A stretch of 64,000 bases of DNA from Branchiostoma lanceolatum (Eukaryota > Chordata > Leptocardii > Amphioxiformes > Branchiostomatidae). Location of the stretch: contig NC_089723.1 in the NCBI RefSeq assembly GCF_035083965.1, positions 37,517,193-37,581,192 of the forward strand. Direction: 5' to 3'. The notes under the pieces were generated by a model. The model saw nothing but the letters and a program-made list of their open reading frames with translations, made no database searches and was not told the origin of the DNA. Made by a program: the position numbers and the translations under genes. How positions within the stretch are numbered: the first letter of the stretch is position 1; each line of letters opens with the position of its first letter. Shown here in pieces: positions 38,348-48,431 of this stretch.

Positions 38348-41322
38348 CTAAGCTAAGCTGAACACCTTGGTTGCGTTCTCTGTTGTTGCTTGAGCCACCA
38401 CATCCGGGCCCACCCCCATACATGCTGCAATGACAGCCGCAGTCACAGCCACAGAGCATGGCTCGTTCCTCTTGTAACTACAGTGCTGGAACGTCTCCAT
38501 GTTCAGGGAGAAGGTTGCCATGGTTTCCTGGGTCTCCTTGGGTAGCTTCCTGATGTTGGGGTACATGTAGGGAGCGTCTGATTCCACCATCAGTCTGTCC
38601 AGTGGGATGAGTCCCTGCTGTAACATCCACTGAACACCGTTCGGCCTCTTGTCTTTGCACAAGTATCCTGCAGGAAAAAAATTAGAAGATGTAACGTTAC
38701 TATACATGTATATTGTGAGTAATTTCATTAGGTTGGTGAATTATGAATAACAAAGTTCTTAATTCACAACAACCTCCTTGGTTGTGAATAAAGGACTTTG
38801 TTTTTCGATAATTACTTTTATATACTTCTTCTTCTCGTGTCACTGCTTCTGAAATCTAGGTACATTGTACCTGATGATACAACATTGCCATTTAGTTCTT
38901 TCATTTCAATTGCTTGAGGTAATATCAAATGCCATTAATTTTTTTTTCATATTGAACAATACTAGTCTGAACTAGTAGAAACCCCAACAATAGTAAGTTG
39001 AAATAGGGCAAAAGAGCTTTGGGTCCTGAGTAGTCAGTCTCCTGAAGCAGGGTACTCTGACTTCCAGGGTTTGATGATGCGTACCTGTGAGTCCGATGTA
39101 GAATCCCATGTCCAGGTACACCCGTGCCTCCTCAGCAGTTCCAGTGAAGCAGTGGACGACCACCGGCGGCAGGCTGGCCCGATGTCGGCTCAGGATCTCC
39201 ACCAGTGCCTGGTGAGCCTCACGCTCATGGAGAAACAGAGGCTTCCGCAGTCTGCAGGCTAGCTCTACCTGGCAAGCAACAGGATAGCAATCAATCAATC
39301 AATCAATCAATCTCCCTCCTGGACGTTCTGTTTTTGACCAGAGCTCTCCAGTCGGTTCTGCTGACTCCTAATATAAAGTGTCCAGCACGTTGAATAGATA
39401 GCACGTTGAAGTTCTAATATAATATCATTTAACTTTATGTAGTATCTATCCCCACTCATCATGGTTCATGTGGACTCAGATCTTCAGCAATGCCTGGTAA
39501 GCTCTTGGAGGAATGCATAAGAGGGTTCCACAGTCTTCAGGCTAAGCTCCACCTGTCAAGCAATAGGGTGATAAATTCTTTGTTCACAACCTAGTGTCTT
39601 TGTCCATGTTTCGGTTAGGCCTAGAACAAAAAAAATGCTGTGAATCCCTGCATATCAACCCTGATCTTTTCAGGACCGTAACTGGAAAGTATAACACAAT
39701 CTTTTTTCTTAGGCCAGCTAGGATTTGGTGACCATCTGTCACCTTCCTCGGAGTAAAACTCAGGCTGGTTCTACTTAGCACTGCAGCTAGGTGTCGCTGC
39801 TGCAGTGTAGAGAATGCAGTTCCAAACGTGACTAAGTTTTGAACCGTGATGAGGGGGGACATAGACTCGATCAAGTTTTAGACTGCATTATCACAGCAGC
39901 AGCGACACCTAGCTGCAGTGTGAAGTAGAACCAGTCAGTGTTGCCCTGAGGAAGGTGACAGACGGTCACCAAACCTCAGCTTACCTGTCGGCATAAACAC
40001 TTGGTTGTGTACTTTGTCATCCAGTGATTTACCAAGAAGATGATGAATCTATTCACATAATTTTCAAGCAAGCGAAAGCATACTTGTCTTTCCAAGACTA
40101 GTTTCTGTTGTTCTTGAGGAGAGAAGTTCCTGTTGAAGTCCAGTCCACACTCGCCCACAGCGACACACTCGGGACCGGCGGCCAGCTTCTCTAACTCCTG
40201 CAGGCTGTCGTCTGTCCACGACTTCGCATCATGGGGATGGATGCCTGGGCGCGGTAATAGTGCTTTAACTTAGTAGTATCCAGTATTATATTATTCTGCT
40301 TCCGAAAATAATTTCATCAGGTTGGTAGATAATAAGATATTGGAGTTTTCTTTTTACACAACCAGTAAACACTCACCTGCTGATGTAACGGTGTCTCTCA
40401 GACGCCTTCTTCAGAGCTTCTGACTGGAGTGCTGCTTCTCGCCGCAAAAGCGCCACCTACTTTGGCTTCGTATAGCGGCGAGAAGCAGTACTCCATTCAG
40501 AAGCTCTGATGAAGGTGTCTGATAGACACCGAAATGTCAGCAGGTGAGACATTACTGGTTGTGTAAAAAGAAAACTCCAATATCCCTATATCACTTAGTA
40601 TTTTGCATTAAACAGTTCTTCATTTTGTAGTGACTATAGTGGTATATTAAGGTCATCGAGTTTCCTTGCTGTTTCCGTAGCAGGGTACATCTTTACAGGG
40701 AGGAGATGCTAGCCCTTACCCTTTAAATGGGACCCCCATTTTACGTCCCTTCCGAAAGACAGGTGCAGCCCCATCCGAGATGCCCTTGACTTCCCACGAT
40801 TGAACAAGGGTCTCCCAGTTAGTAACTAATTCAAACCAGGAGCTCAACTGTGAAGCTGCTAGCAATTGAACTACTACAGAATTGTTTCAACTTCAAACTT
40901 ACCCCTGCAAAAAACTCCTTTCACTAGTTTCAGCATCTTACCTCAAAATTAAATCCTTGCAAAACTAAAATGAATTTACAGTAGGATCTTTGATAAAAGC
41001 ACTCTGCAACATTTTGAAAATTATTATTTATATTTTATTCAAGCTCGCTAAATCTGCTTCATCATGAGCAAAGTGATTTTCATTTCACTCTCTACTTTTT
41101 GAAACAACATTCAATTTGAACAGTGTTACCTGCAGTACTGAATAACACGCCAGGGTGTGCTCGTGCGAGCTTGAGCGCATCACGACTTGCTCGCAGTGAC
41201 GTCCCAGTCACCATGATCTTCTGAACACCCACGTCTTTCGCCCTCTGTAGAACCGCAGGCAAGTCTCGCTGGAAGCAGCGGTTAGTCAGGTTGGCACCGA
41301 TGTCAACCAAGGCCGGCAGCAT
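38348..41322 (-). CDS. TatD-family metal-dependent nuclease, complete (4 exons)
   Basis: Exons on the minus strand: 41322-41130, 40244-40084, 39268-39085 and 38667-38348; 285 aa plus stop. It has a TIM-barrel amidohydrolase fold typical of 3'-5' DNA/RNA exonucleases of the TatD group. Motifs: an N-terminal DIGANLT segment (no HxH, as in bacterial TatD proper), GIHPHD (His67, His69), GECGLD (Glu96), LHER (His132), HCFTG (His157) and ESDAP (Asp210), then a RNEPC segment and TENATKVFSL near the C-terminus. The series looks complete, so an active enzyme is expected. It resembles the E. coli TatD type at least as much as vertebrate TATDN1, so no symbol is given. It is divergent from the 118-aa gene. 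Confidence 0.9.
39287..39311. repeat. (CAAT)n microsatellite in TatD intron
   Basis: Six tandem CAAT units directly upstream (on the minus strand) of a TatD exon acceptor. Confidence 0.9.
39721..39975. mobile_element. Foldback MITE in TatD intron 2
   Basis: Imperfect ~110-bp inverted arms. The left side starts 'ggatttggtgaccatctgtcacc' and the right side ends with its complement, 'ggtgacagacggtcaccaaacc'. Both contain GCAGCTAGGTGTCGCTGCTG or its complement. Half-copies of this family occur near 21.1-21.2 kb and 56.53-56.66 kb. Confidence 0.8.
40336..40584. mobile_element. Foldback MITE in TatD intron 1
   Basis: About 249 bp. The arms start GATATTGGAGTTTTCTTTTT on the left and end with its complement on the right. 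Each arm is ~105 bp and the loop lies near 40440-40475 ('cgccgcaaaagcgccacc'). Confidence 0.85.
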
Positions 41323-41789
41323 CGTTCGTAAACTAAATCTGTAACGCTAGAGATTTGAATAATTTGCGATCTATGACAGCAAAACATGTACACTCAGTCC
41401 AGCAGCTTTCAGCATGTATTTCCAAAATGACCTGGTATTATATGTGCTTCAGGATCTTCCCTGTAGCGTTACGTTTCCTGAAGATCCAAGTTGCACAACT
41501 GAACGAAATAAAAGTCTTGCAAAGATCTATGCAATAACCCGACCTATATGGTCCTTGGTCCTATATATGTACTCTATGACTCTCAGTATGACAACAACGT
41601 TTAACCGCAGTCAAACGTAAAATAAAAAGTAATCCAGTATCATTGATATGTGCGATAGTACCACAAACAGAACGACCTTCTTACAAAAAAAAATTTGTTT
41701 AAAATTACATATAAATGGTTTTATTTTATAATCTACCTACCATCTGCTAAATACCTATTGATAATCATATGGTACTCCTGAGCTTGGAT

Positions 41790-41850
41790 GCGGTGTCAAC
41801 CCGGAAGTAGGAGAGCGTAGCCGAGCGTTGCGCATGTATGTTGTTGCCTA
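41790..41850 (+). promoter_or_regulatory. Probable promoter between TatD and the 118-aa gene
   Basis: A TATA-less region with an ETS-type site ACCCGGAAGTAG (41799-41810) and an NRF1-like half site TTGCGCATG (41828-41836). About 130 bp downstream a good donor (gacag|gtatgtt, ~41980) could end a 5' untranslated exon that joins the acceptor at about 42302. It may also drive the divergent TatD gene (ATG at 41322). Confidence 0.45.
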
Positions 41851-42348
41851 GTCGAGCTCAGTTATTCACTAACAGCAGCTTTCCAGACGTTGTACCATGC
41901 TGAAAGCTGCTCAGAACTGTTAAGCGTAGCAGGAAGGCCATGTCTATTTGACATCTATCCAATACTGATGGTTGACAGACAGGTATGTTGTTATTCTGTG
42001 ACGTGCGTGTTTATGCATGTGTGGGGTGGGGGCATTGACCCCATTAAGCAATTCAATGTATTGCTAGAATTAGATCAATTTGGTAACTCCATTTATGCAT
42101 TGGGCTACTGGCGAGAATTGTAGAAGTACAACATGTATAACTAGAACAGTGTTTTAGGACAAGACATAATTATAAACTTCTACACATAATTTTTCTTTAT
42201 TTCTTAATTTTTCTTTATTTAACGCTACGTCAAAACGTCTTGTTCTGCATTTGTAGCTATCCGTACTCTATTACCTGTATCCTAACTTGTTTTATGATTT
42301 TCAGGGTGATCCAATTGCTTACTTCCTTGTTTTTTCTCATTGTGGACA

Positions 42349-42362
42349 GTTGCCATGGTAAC
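42349..42362 (+). promoter_or_regulatory. Perfect RFX X-box
   Basis: GTTGCCATGGTAAC matches the palindromic X-box consensus GTNRCCATRGYAAC at every position. It lies 14 bp before the ATG of the 118-aa gene, so either the 5' UTR is very short or the site is inside a 5' exon. RFX factors commonly drive ciliary genes in animals. Confidence 0.65.
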
Positions 42363-42376
42363 ACGTACCTTGAGTA

Positions 42377-44245
42377 ATGCGACCAGAACTGACCTTTGAC
42401 TCAGGTGAGTGCTGCCAACGTCTCTTGATACGACATTTTTTTAGTCAGAATATTGTGAAGCAACATATTCCTAATTTATGTTATCTACTACTCTTGGATA
42501 ACAAAGGTCTTTGTCGACAACCAAGTATGACCAAGTCGCTACGCCCCTACGGCCTCAAAAGGGGCTATGAGCAGTTTTACCTTTACCTTTAAGAGGTCCT
42601 TTAAGGCAACCTTTAAAGCAACTTTACGTTAAACTTTACCTTTCTATCCAGGCAGTTGGCAGGGGTTCTTCACAGATGACCGGGCCTATCCAGGCGCTAG
42701 GCCGGCCTTCCAATACCGTGCCATTGACACAGTTGAAGAACCCACTGCCTTTAAGGAACAAAATAGCCAAAAATAGCCTCTATTAGGCCCCGCGGATGAC
42801 TGGAAAAATAGTAGAAATTGGCCAAATAGAGTGAATAGTATGCTAAGGGAGTCGGTTACGGAGAGAGTGTCCAATATGCCATCCACGAGAGGTCGCAAAC
42901 TGTAACTTCTATAGTGGACTAACTTCTCTGGCATGTTATCCGTCTATTTGGCCAATTTCTACGATTTTTCCAGCGACCTGTGGAGCCTGGTAGGGGCTAT
43001 GAGACTGCCGTTACCTTTACATTTCTGTCTAGGCAGCTGGCAGGGGTTCTTCACGGATGACCGTGCCTACCCGGGCCGCCCTGCCGGACAGCAGTGGAAA
43101 CTTGACGTTCATCTGGCGTTCATGAACCACAGCAGCGACACCAAAACCTTCTTCGGTTTCGGCACAGATGACATCGGGGAGTTCCAGTTCACAGATGGCA
43201 GAGTAAAAGGTGTGTGTGAATCCTTGTCCTGCTGAGCCCGACAATTGTCGGGTTGCACATGCCTGTTCTGTATGCTAGCCCTGACGGGTTGAGGGTATTT
43301 CTAGAATGTCTGCGTTGCACCCGCTCGTTGGTTGTAAAGCGAAGTACATGTAACTAAAAATGAGCAATATCAAATTATTCAAAGGTGTCTGGGCACTTTA
43401 GCTGTGCGGATATATTTTTGCTATGGAAATCCAGCAGGACAATAAGAATTTCTACACAACCTTGTATGCTTGAGCAAAGTTAATTATCATCTAAAGGACA
43501 ATGAGCAAATATGTACAATTGTACAGCATACAAAAATGTGAAAGTTTGGTATGTGTTTAGAGAATTTTCATGTTCTTGCATGCTTCAAATTTAGTGTGCA
43601 AAGTTTGTTGTAATCTGAAGGAAAATGGGCAGATATGTACAATTGTGCAGCATACAAACATCATACCAAAATGTGATGTGTTGCATTACAGCCAAAACTT
43701 CATTAATAGACTTTCTTCGATCGAACTCAGAAGAAATGGTCACCTGTCTGTAAGCTTTGGATATTTGCCACAACTTGAACAAGCAACCTTGCAACTTTGT
43801 GCAACATTTCTTTCTTTCTTTCTGTATCTATATAGCCGTTATAACCGCCCTTCGGCGTAACACACTAGCTTCGCAGGTACGCGGCGCCGCAGCAGCTGGT
43901 TATATTACACCGAACGACCTGTCACGTCTAACCTTCTTTAAATAGATGATAAAACATCTCAGCCTGTGCTACTTTAGTCCCATGTGGAAAAGTTGTTCAC
44001 TACTTATCAATGGGTAAACTTTAATGACAAGCCAGCCGCTAACGTCTATCGTTCTGTCTTTACATTGTTTTTAATTTCTAATTTTTTTTACAGCTGGGGC
44101 TGTCTCCTACCTAAAGCAGTATTCGACACACACCGTCACGTACTATGGACAACAGAGAGGACACATGATGTCGGGAAGGTGGTTCCTCACAGACTTTCCG
44201 TGGGTTCAGGGAGGATGGTCTCTTTGGCCTCACGTCCAGAACTAG
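42377..44245 (+). CDS. Small uncharacterised protein (118 aa), probable beta-barrel fold, 3 exons
   Basis: Exons 42377-42404, 43033-43209 and 44094-44245 join in frame into 118 codons plus stop with GT-AG introns. The protein starts MRPELTFDSGSWQGFFTDD. It contains DDIGEFQFTDGRV, AVSYLKQYSTHTVTYYGQQ and GRWFLTDFPWVQGGWSLWP. The spaced Trp-Gly, Gly-x-Asp-x-x-Gly-x-Phe, Lys-Gln-Tyr and Gly-x-Trp motifs, alternating with short hydrophobic strands, suggest a single small antiparallel beta-barrel, perhaps calycin-like. No signal peptide or membrane span. I do not recognise a named family. A pseudo-exon copy of exon 2 lies in intron 1. The start codon is the least certain part; upstream frames in the putative 5' exon meet stops. 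Confidence 0.72.
42651..42720 (+). pseudogene. Partial duplicate (pseudo-exon) of exon 2 of the 118-aa gene
   Basis: 'ccaggcagttggcaggggttcttcacagatgaccggg' copies the acceptor and first ~45 bp of the real exon 2 (43031 onward). It then diverges into the SINE-like 'ccttccaataccgtgcc' sequence. It has an acceptor but no matching donor and cannot replace exon 2. Confidence 0.8.
43830..43945 (-). mobile_element. CR1-like LINE 3' end, antisense (intron 2 of the 118-aa gene)
   Basis: 'ctgtatctatatagccgttataaccgcc', 'cttcgcaggtacgcggcgcc' and 'agcagctggttatattacacc' are the reverse complement of the 10-kb LINE 3' end. Confidence 0.8.
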
Positions 44246-44269
44246 ACGTGTAGAGAGGAATCGTCGGAT

Positions 44270-44415
44270 CCGCCAATCACGTTGCCTGATGAACGTTAGG
44301 CGCGGCGACTTGATTGGCTGACGACGGCTTGGTATAAGAGGATCATCCACTTATGTTAAGCCGTCATCAGCCAATCACGTCGCCGCCTACGGTCAATAGG
44401 CAACGCGATTGGCGG
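44270..44415. repeat. ~60-bp-arm inverted repeat rich in CCAAT boxes
   Basis: Left arm 'ccgccaatcacgttgcc ... ttgattggctgacgacggctt', right arm 'aagccgtcatcagccaatcacgtcgcc ... gcgattggcgg'. The loop is about 30 bp. Four CCAAT/ATTGG boxes lie in the arms and a fifth at about 44452. It begins 25 bp after the stop codon of the 118-aa gene. It may be a MITE or a 3' UTR hairpin. Confidence 0.8.
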
Positions 44416-46056
44416 GTATATTTACCTCCAACAACTGGAGGTTGAGTATCTGATTGGCTGGTGGGTGACGGCTGGTCAGCGCAAACAAAAAGGACAAATC
44501 GCAGGCCGGTACGCCAGGGTCGTTCATATACACAAGCGGCGAGCCTGTCATGAAAGTTTACTCATGGATTAGTAGTGAAAAACTTGTCCATATTGGACTT
44601 CTGTAGAAGAGACTGAGATGTTTTATCATCAAACGCCATATACGAGAGAGCTTGTACAGTATCTCTCAATGTTGTTGCACAGTTTTGACTACGTTGAACT
44701 CTGCTGGAAATTAAATGAGGCTTGGTAGTATAGTGTTACTTGTTCTGCAATATCCATATCTTATAACTGTTAAACTTCGTTGCTGTTTGTAGTATTAGCT
44801 GGCGACGTGAAGAGATGGACAAAGCTTAAGATAAAAGATAGAACTGGCGGTTGAAAGGTTGGCGAAGGACAAGCTTGTGGAGCTGCTGCTAGTACCAGGA
44901 CTATTCTGGATTTAACATCATAGATATCATTTTAATTACAGGTTTTTATGATATGAAGTCCCACTTTCACCCCGTTACATACGGTAGTTTGAATTACTCA
45001 GTTAAAACTTCCGTCATTATGAGATCCACCAAGCTTAAGTAACAGAAGATTTTGTCAACAATTTAGTAAATGAATGGTTGCAAGACAATACATTTTCAGA
45101 TATAAATGCAATAAGTGCTATATGTAAGAGTGTATAGAGTATAAAAGATATACGAGAGTATAAAAGGCAAAGGTAGTTCCCGCCTTTTTGAGGCTGTAGT
45201 GGCAGTGGGCTGTTGTTATCCACTAAACGGTATTAAGTACTATACAGACTACAGACCATATAATGTACTATTAGGCTGCACCAAGTAATTTTTATGGATG
45301 ACGTCCTTTGGAGACCCTAAATCTAATGCGAGAGCGCGAAAAAAAAACAAGAAGGGCCGAAAAAAACAAGATGCCTAGATTTGAAATATAATAGTCGACG
45401 ACACATGTTAGGACACAAATTGAATGAGAGAACACAGTGTAACAACTAACAATTCTTTTATTCATCATGAAAACAGCAATAATTTGAATTTAGCACCGAA
45501 CCCACATGCTCTGTGGAATTATGCATTTCGCGTGACGAGTTTTACGTTAATCTTACGATTTGCTGCACTGTCGTAACTCTTTGGTCATAGATACAGGAAG
45601 CGGAATTTCTTGTTTTTTTTCTGGGAACAGACCAAAATCAATGCGCGCGCGGACGTCATCCATAAAAAATACTTGCTGCAGCCTTATGTGAATATACAAT
45701 GATATAGACAAATTTCTGTTGTAATATATTACAGGTGTGAACAACAAAATTTTGAGACTTATTTCTGCATTTAGTGATATTTGTTTGTAATAGATGTACC
45801 ACATTTACGCAAGGATTGACATAACAGGTGACTATCACCTTTTCAGAACCAGTCTGTAAGGTTTGAACCACTCACACCGGGATGGTCAGCTACTCTTTTC
45901 GATAAGCGTGGTGGGTTCTTTTACATGCTAGAAGTGTGGCTCTCCCCAAACACGGGACCTCTGGCCTTACGTCCCTTCGGAGGGGACGTCCCTAACCGAG
46001 GATAGGTACTCATTTTCGCCTTAGTCGAATTCGTCATCGAGCCCAACCATGCACAA
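44416..46056. other. 3' UTR and intergenic region
   Basis: The likely 3' UTR of the 118-aa gene, with an ATTAAA signal at about 44709. A reversed SINE body fragment is at 45150-45240, and a SINE-like repeat at 45798-46020. On the minus strand AATAAA (plus TTTATT, 45457-45462) could end the 705-aa gene's transcript. No coding exon was recognised. Confidence 0.5.
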
Positions 46057-48174
46057 TTAGCTACCAAATCCATGAATGTTCCTACCAAGCCGTTTCACTC
46101 CTTTACTGGTCTCCATTCCGAGTGTATCGAAGCCGTGAATGTTCTTGTTCAACCCGGTAGGCTTTTTCCTCACCACAACTGTCTCTTCAGTCTTCTTTTC
46201 CTTTTCACTAGTTGTTGTTCTTGCTTCAGTCTTGTTAGACCCACTTGTACTTTGCGGTGGTGCGTATTTCCGAAGCAACCTATCACGCAGAGCTTCCTTG
46301 TCCAGCATCTGAAACTTTGTCGCTGAACTCCTCCTGGATCTAGGTCTGGACGGTTGAGACGTTGGCGTCGCGTCTCTGTCTACCTGACTTGCTACTTTAT
46401 TCAATACTCTGTCGTTGAAGGATAGATCTAGAGGGGGTAATTTTGATCGGGCTGTCGAGTTATCCGGGTTACAATGTCTGCCTTTTGCAGCTGACTTTGA
46501 AATGTTTTTCCTCTTATCATTTCCCGGAGCTGGCCCGGCTGGTGTTCGTCTTTTGTTAGGGCGAGTGTGTCTACTACTAGGCTGACCCCTACTTGTGGTG
46601 CTCTGTGGCTCTCTTGCTCCATGCTGCGCCCAGTCCGCACGTTCTGTGTCTTGTTTCCCTGTCGGTTGAGAGGAGACAGGTGTGCGTCTACCTTTCCTCG
46701 CCGTCTGGGCTTTTGTCTTACGTTCGTCGGGGCTGTCCCGCGGCCAGCGTTGCTTTTCAAGTTCAGAATCCTTCGCATCAGCGTCGCGATTGTTCTTTTG
46801 TTTCAAACGATCTCCGCCATATCTCGACTTGCTACGCTTGGTCGACTGAGTAGGGGTGTTGTTGTGTGTGATAGAGGGGAGTTGAAAAGGCTTGTGACGC
46901 TGCTCAAGTTCATACAGACTCAAGTCGTCGTGGTTGGTGACAACCCCGGCCTGAAGCACTGTGATGTCGTTTGTCTGTACATCTCTACGGTGGGCGAGTC
47001 TATTTCCTGTTACTGTGGAGGCCTCGGTGTTCCTGAGTGTCGGGGTGTCACCGGTCCCCCTTGTTAATCCTTCTATTGACTTTGACTTTGCACCTTTGTT
47101 GCGCGTTCTATCGGTAGAACTCCCCTTGTCAGTCCCGCTGTTGCTGGAACTGCCAGCGCCCCCTCCGGCCCTTACGGTCGTCGCTCCCCCTCCCCCTTTA
47201 CCTGGCACGCGCAAGTCTACAAGAGTCAAATCCAACATGGGTCCATGGTTTTTAGTGTCACTTTCCTGGTTGAACCCTCCGACTTTCAGCAAGCCAAGCT
47301 CAACACCAGCTCTTGCCTCTACTTTATTTTCTACTCCACTAACTCGGGCGTTCAGTGCGGACACTTCGACGGCCTTCGCACCCACGTAGACCCCTACATC
47401 TCCCTCTTCTCTTACACCTGCTGCATCGACGTTCAACGCTCTTAGCTCGAAAACTTTAGCTTCAACTGTTACGCCGGCTCTCTTTTTCACCTTGACTGCG
47501 GCAACGCTGGCGTTGCCAACCTTAACATCTGCCCCGGTCACCACGGCCTCGGCCCCGACGAACACATGCTCATCTACCGCCCTGACGTCCACGTTCCCTG
47601 CGACAACTTCTGCTCCTTTCGCGTCCGCCTTTGCCTGGACGTCGACTTCTACGGTACCTCCACTAGCATGTGCTGTTAGAACGTTAGCTTCCAATCCAGT
47701 GGCTGCAGCTGTAGCTTGGGGTGAGAACGTCCAGGAAGCCGTATCGGCATCAGCTGTCAGCGCGGCGACGTTAAGGCCGGTAGCGTGCGCTTTTACCTGG
47801 TCGTCGACTTCGGTGGAAGCACCACGTTTCTTGGCACTCAAAAGTCGCTTTCTGACGGCGTGTGCGCTGGCGTTACGCTTCTTGGGTGTTTTCCTCTCTT
47901 CTCCCTTGTCGTCTTTTGTTGAGTGCCTTGTATCCCGCCTTGTTAAGACCTCGTCTGTGTCTTGAGACACATGAGACGTTTCTTTGCTATACGCTGGATG
48001 CCTCAAACGCAGTAGTCTGTCCTTCTCCCTTTGTTTCTCCTTTATCTCCTTCATCACCTCTTCTGCGAAGACGTTCGCACTTTCCTCCTCCGCCTCCTCC
48101 CCACGAAGCAGCTCCCCATCTCGCCTAACAAACCGATAGTTCCCTTTGTGGTTTTCTTCCTTCGTTGGCGCCAT
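46057..48174 (-). CDS. Uninterrupted 705-aa uncharacterised protein with Ala/Val/Gly repeats
   Basis: The frame opens at a GTG (48192), but the first ATG is at 48174 in a good context (A at -3, G at +4), giving 705 aa. The N-terminus is charged (MAPTKEENHKGNYRFVRRDG) with a short EK-rich probable coil near residues 37-57 (EEVMKEIKEKQREKDRLLR). Residues ~123-300 form about six 25-29-residue units with alternating small/hydrophobic residues (for example AKADAKGAEVVAGNVDVRA), suggesting stacked beta strands. Then come a Gly/Ser-rich stretch, a long basic and Ser/Thr-rich region (~340-670) likely disordered, and a C-terminus with two NIHGF motifs 21 residues apart. No signal peptide or transmembrane helix. 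A single exon is unusual among these intron-rich genes. Plus-strand ORFs opposite it are shadows. Confidence 0.75.
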   Translation of the reverse strand: MAPTKEENHKGNYRFVRRDGELLRGEEAEEESANVFAEEVMKEIKEKQREKDRLLRLRHPAYSKETSHVSQDTDEVLTRRDTRHSTKDDKGEERKTPKKRNASAHAVRKRLLSAKKRGASTEVDDQVKAHATGLNVAALTADADTASWTFSPQATAAATGLEANVLTAHASGGTVEVDVQAKADAKGAEVVAGNVDVRAVDEHVFVGAEAVVTGADVKVGNASVAAVKVKKRAGVTVEAKVFELRALNVDAAGVREEGDVGVYVGAKAVEVSALNARVSGVENKVEARAGVELGLLKVGGFNQESDTKNHGPMLDLTLVDLRVPGKGGGGATTVRAGGGAGSSSNSGTDKGSSTDRTRNKGAKSKSIEGLTRGTGDTPTLRNTEASTVTGNRLAHRRDVQTNDITVLQAGVVTNHDDLSLYELEQRHKPFQLPSITHNNTPTQSTKRSKSRYGGDRLKQKNNRDADAKDSELEKQRWPRDSPDERKTKAQTARKGRRTPVSSQPTGKQDTERADWAQHGAREPQSTTSRGQPSSRHTRPNKRRTPAGPAPGNDKRKNISKSAAKGRHCNPDNSTARSKLPPLDLSFNDRVLNKVASQVDRDATPTSQPSRPRSRRSSATKFQMLDKEALRDRLLRKYAPPQSTSGSNKTEARTTTSEKEKKTEETVVVRKKPTGLNKNIHGFDTLGMETSKGVKRLGRNIHGFGS

Positions 48175-48423
48175 TGTGTTTGAAGGCTGCACATCAATTT
48201 TCTTGTAATCTCATTAGATCTGTGTTTTTGCTGTAATGTGTACCAAATGCCTTGCAAGCAGCTTCACAAGGCTTAATTAGATAATTGCAAACCCCACGTT
48301 CATGTATGTTGTAGCTTTGGGTCAAAGGTAGGTGAAAGTCGGTACCGTCCCCCGTCCCGGTTCAAGTAAGAGAGAGGTCCATGAGGATCTACACAATGAG
48401 GAAAATAAACAACAATTTACTGT

Positions 48424-48431
48424 CTTTTATA
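48424..48431 (-). promoter_or_regulatory. Possible TATA box of the 705-aa gene
   Basis: On the minus strand the sequence is cacTATAAAAGacag, about 250 bp before the ATG at 48174. It is a good TATA match at a plausible distance; the transcription start is not known. Confidence 0.35.

Noticed and set aside
42377..42592. Open extension of the first exon of the 118-aa gene to 42592
   Set aside because: A good donor at 42405 and in-frame joining to the 43033 exon give a coherent protein. The extension runs into SINE-like sequence.
46567..47965. Several 85-165-codon plus-strand ORFs
   Set aside because: Shadows on the opposite strand of the 705-aa gene.
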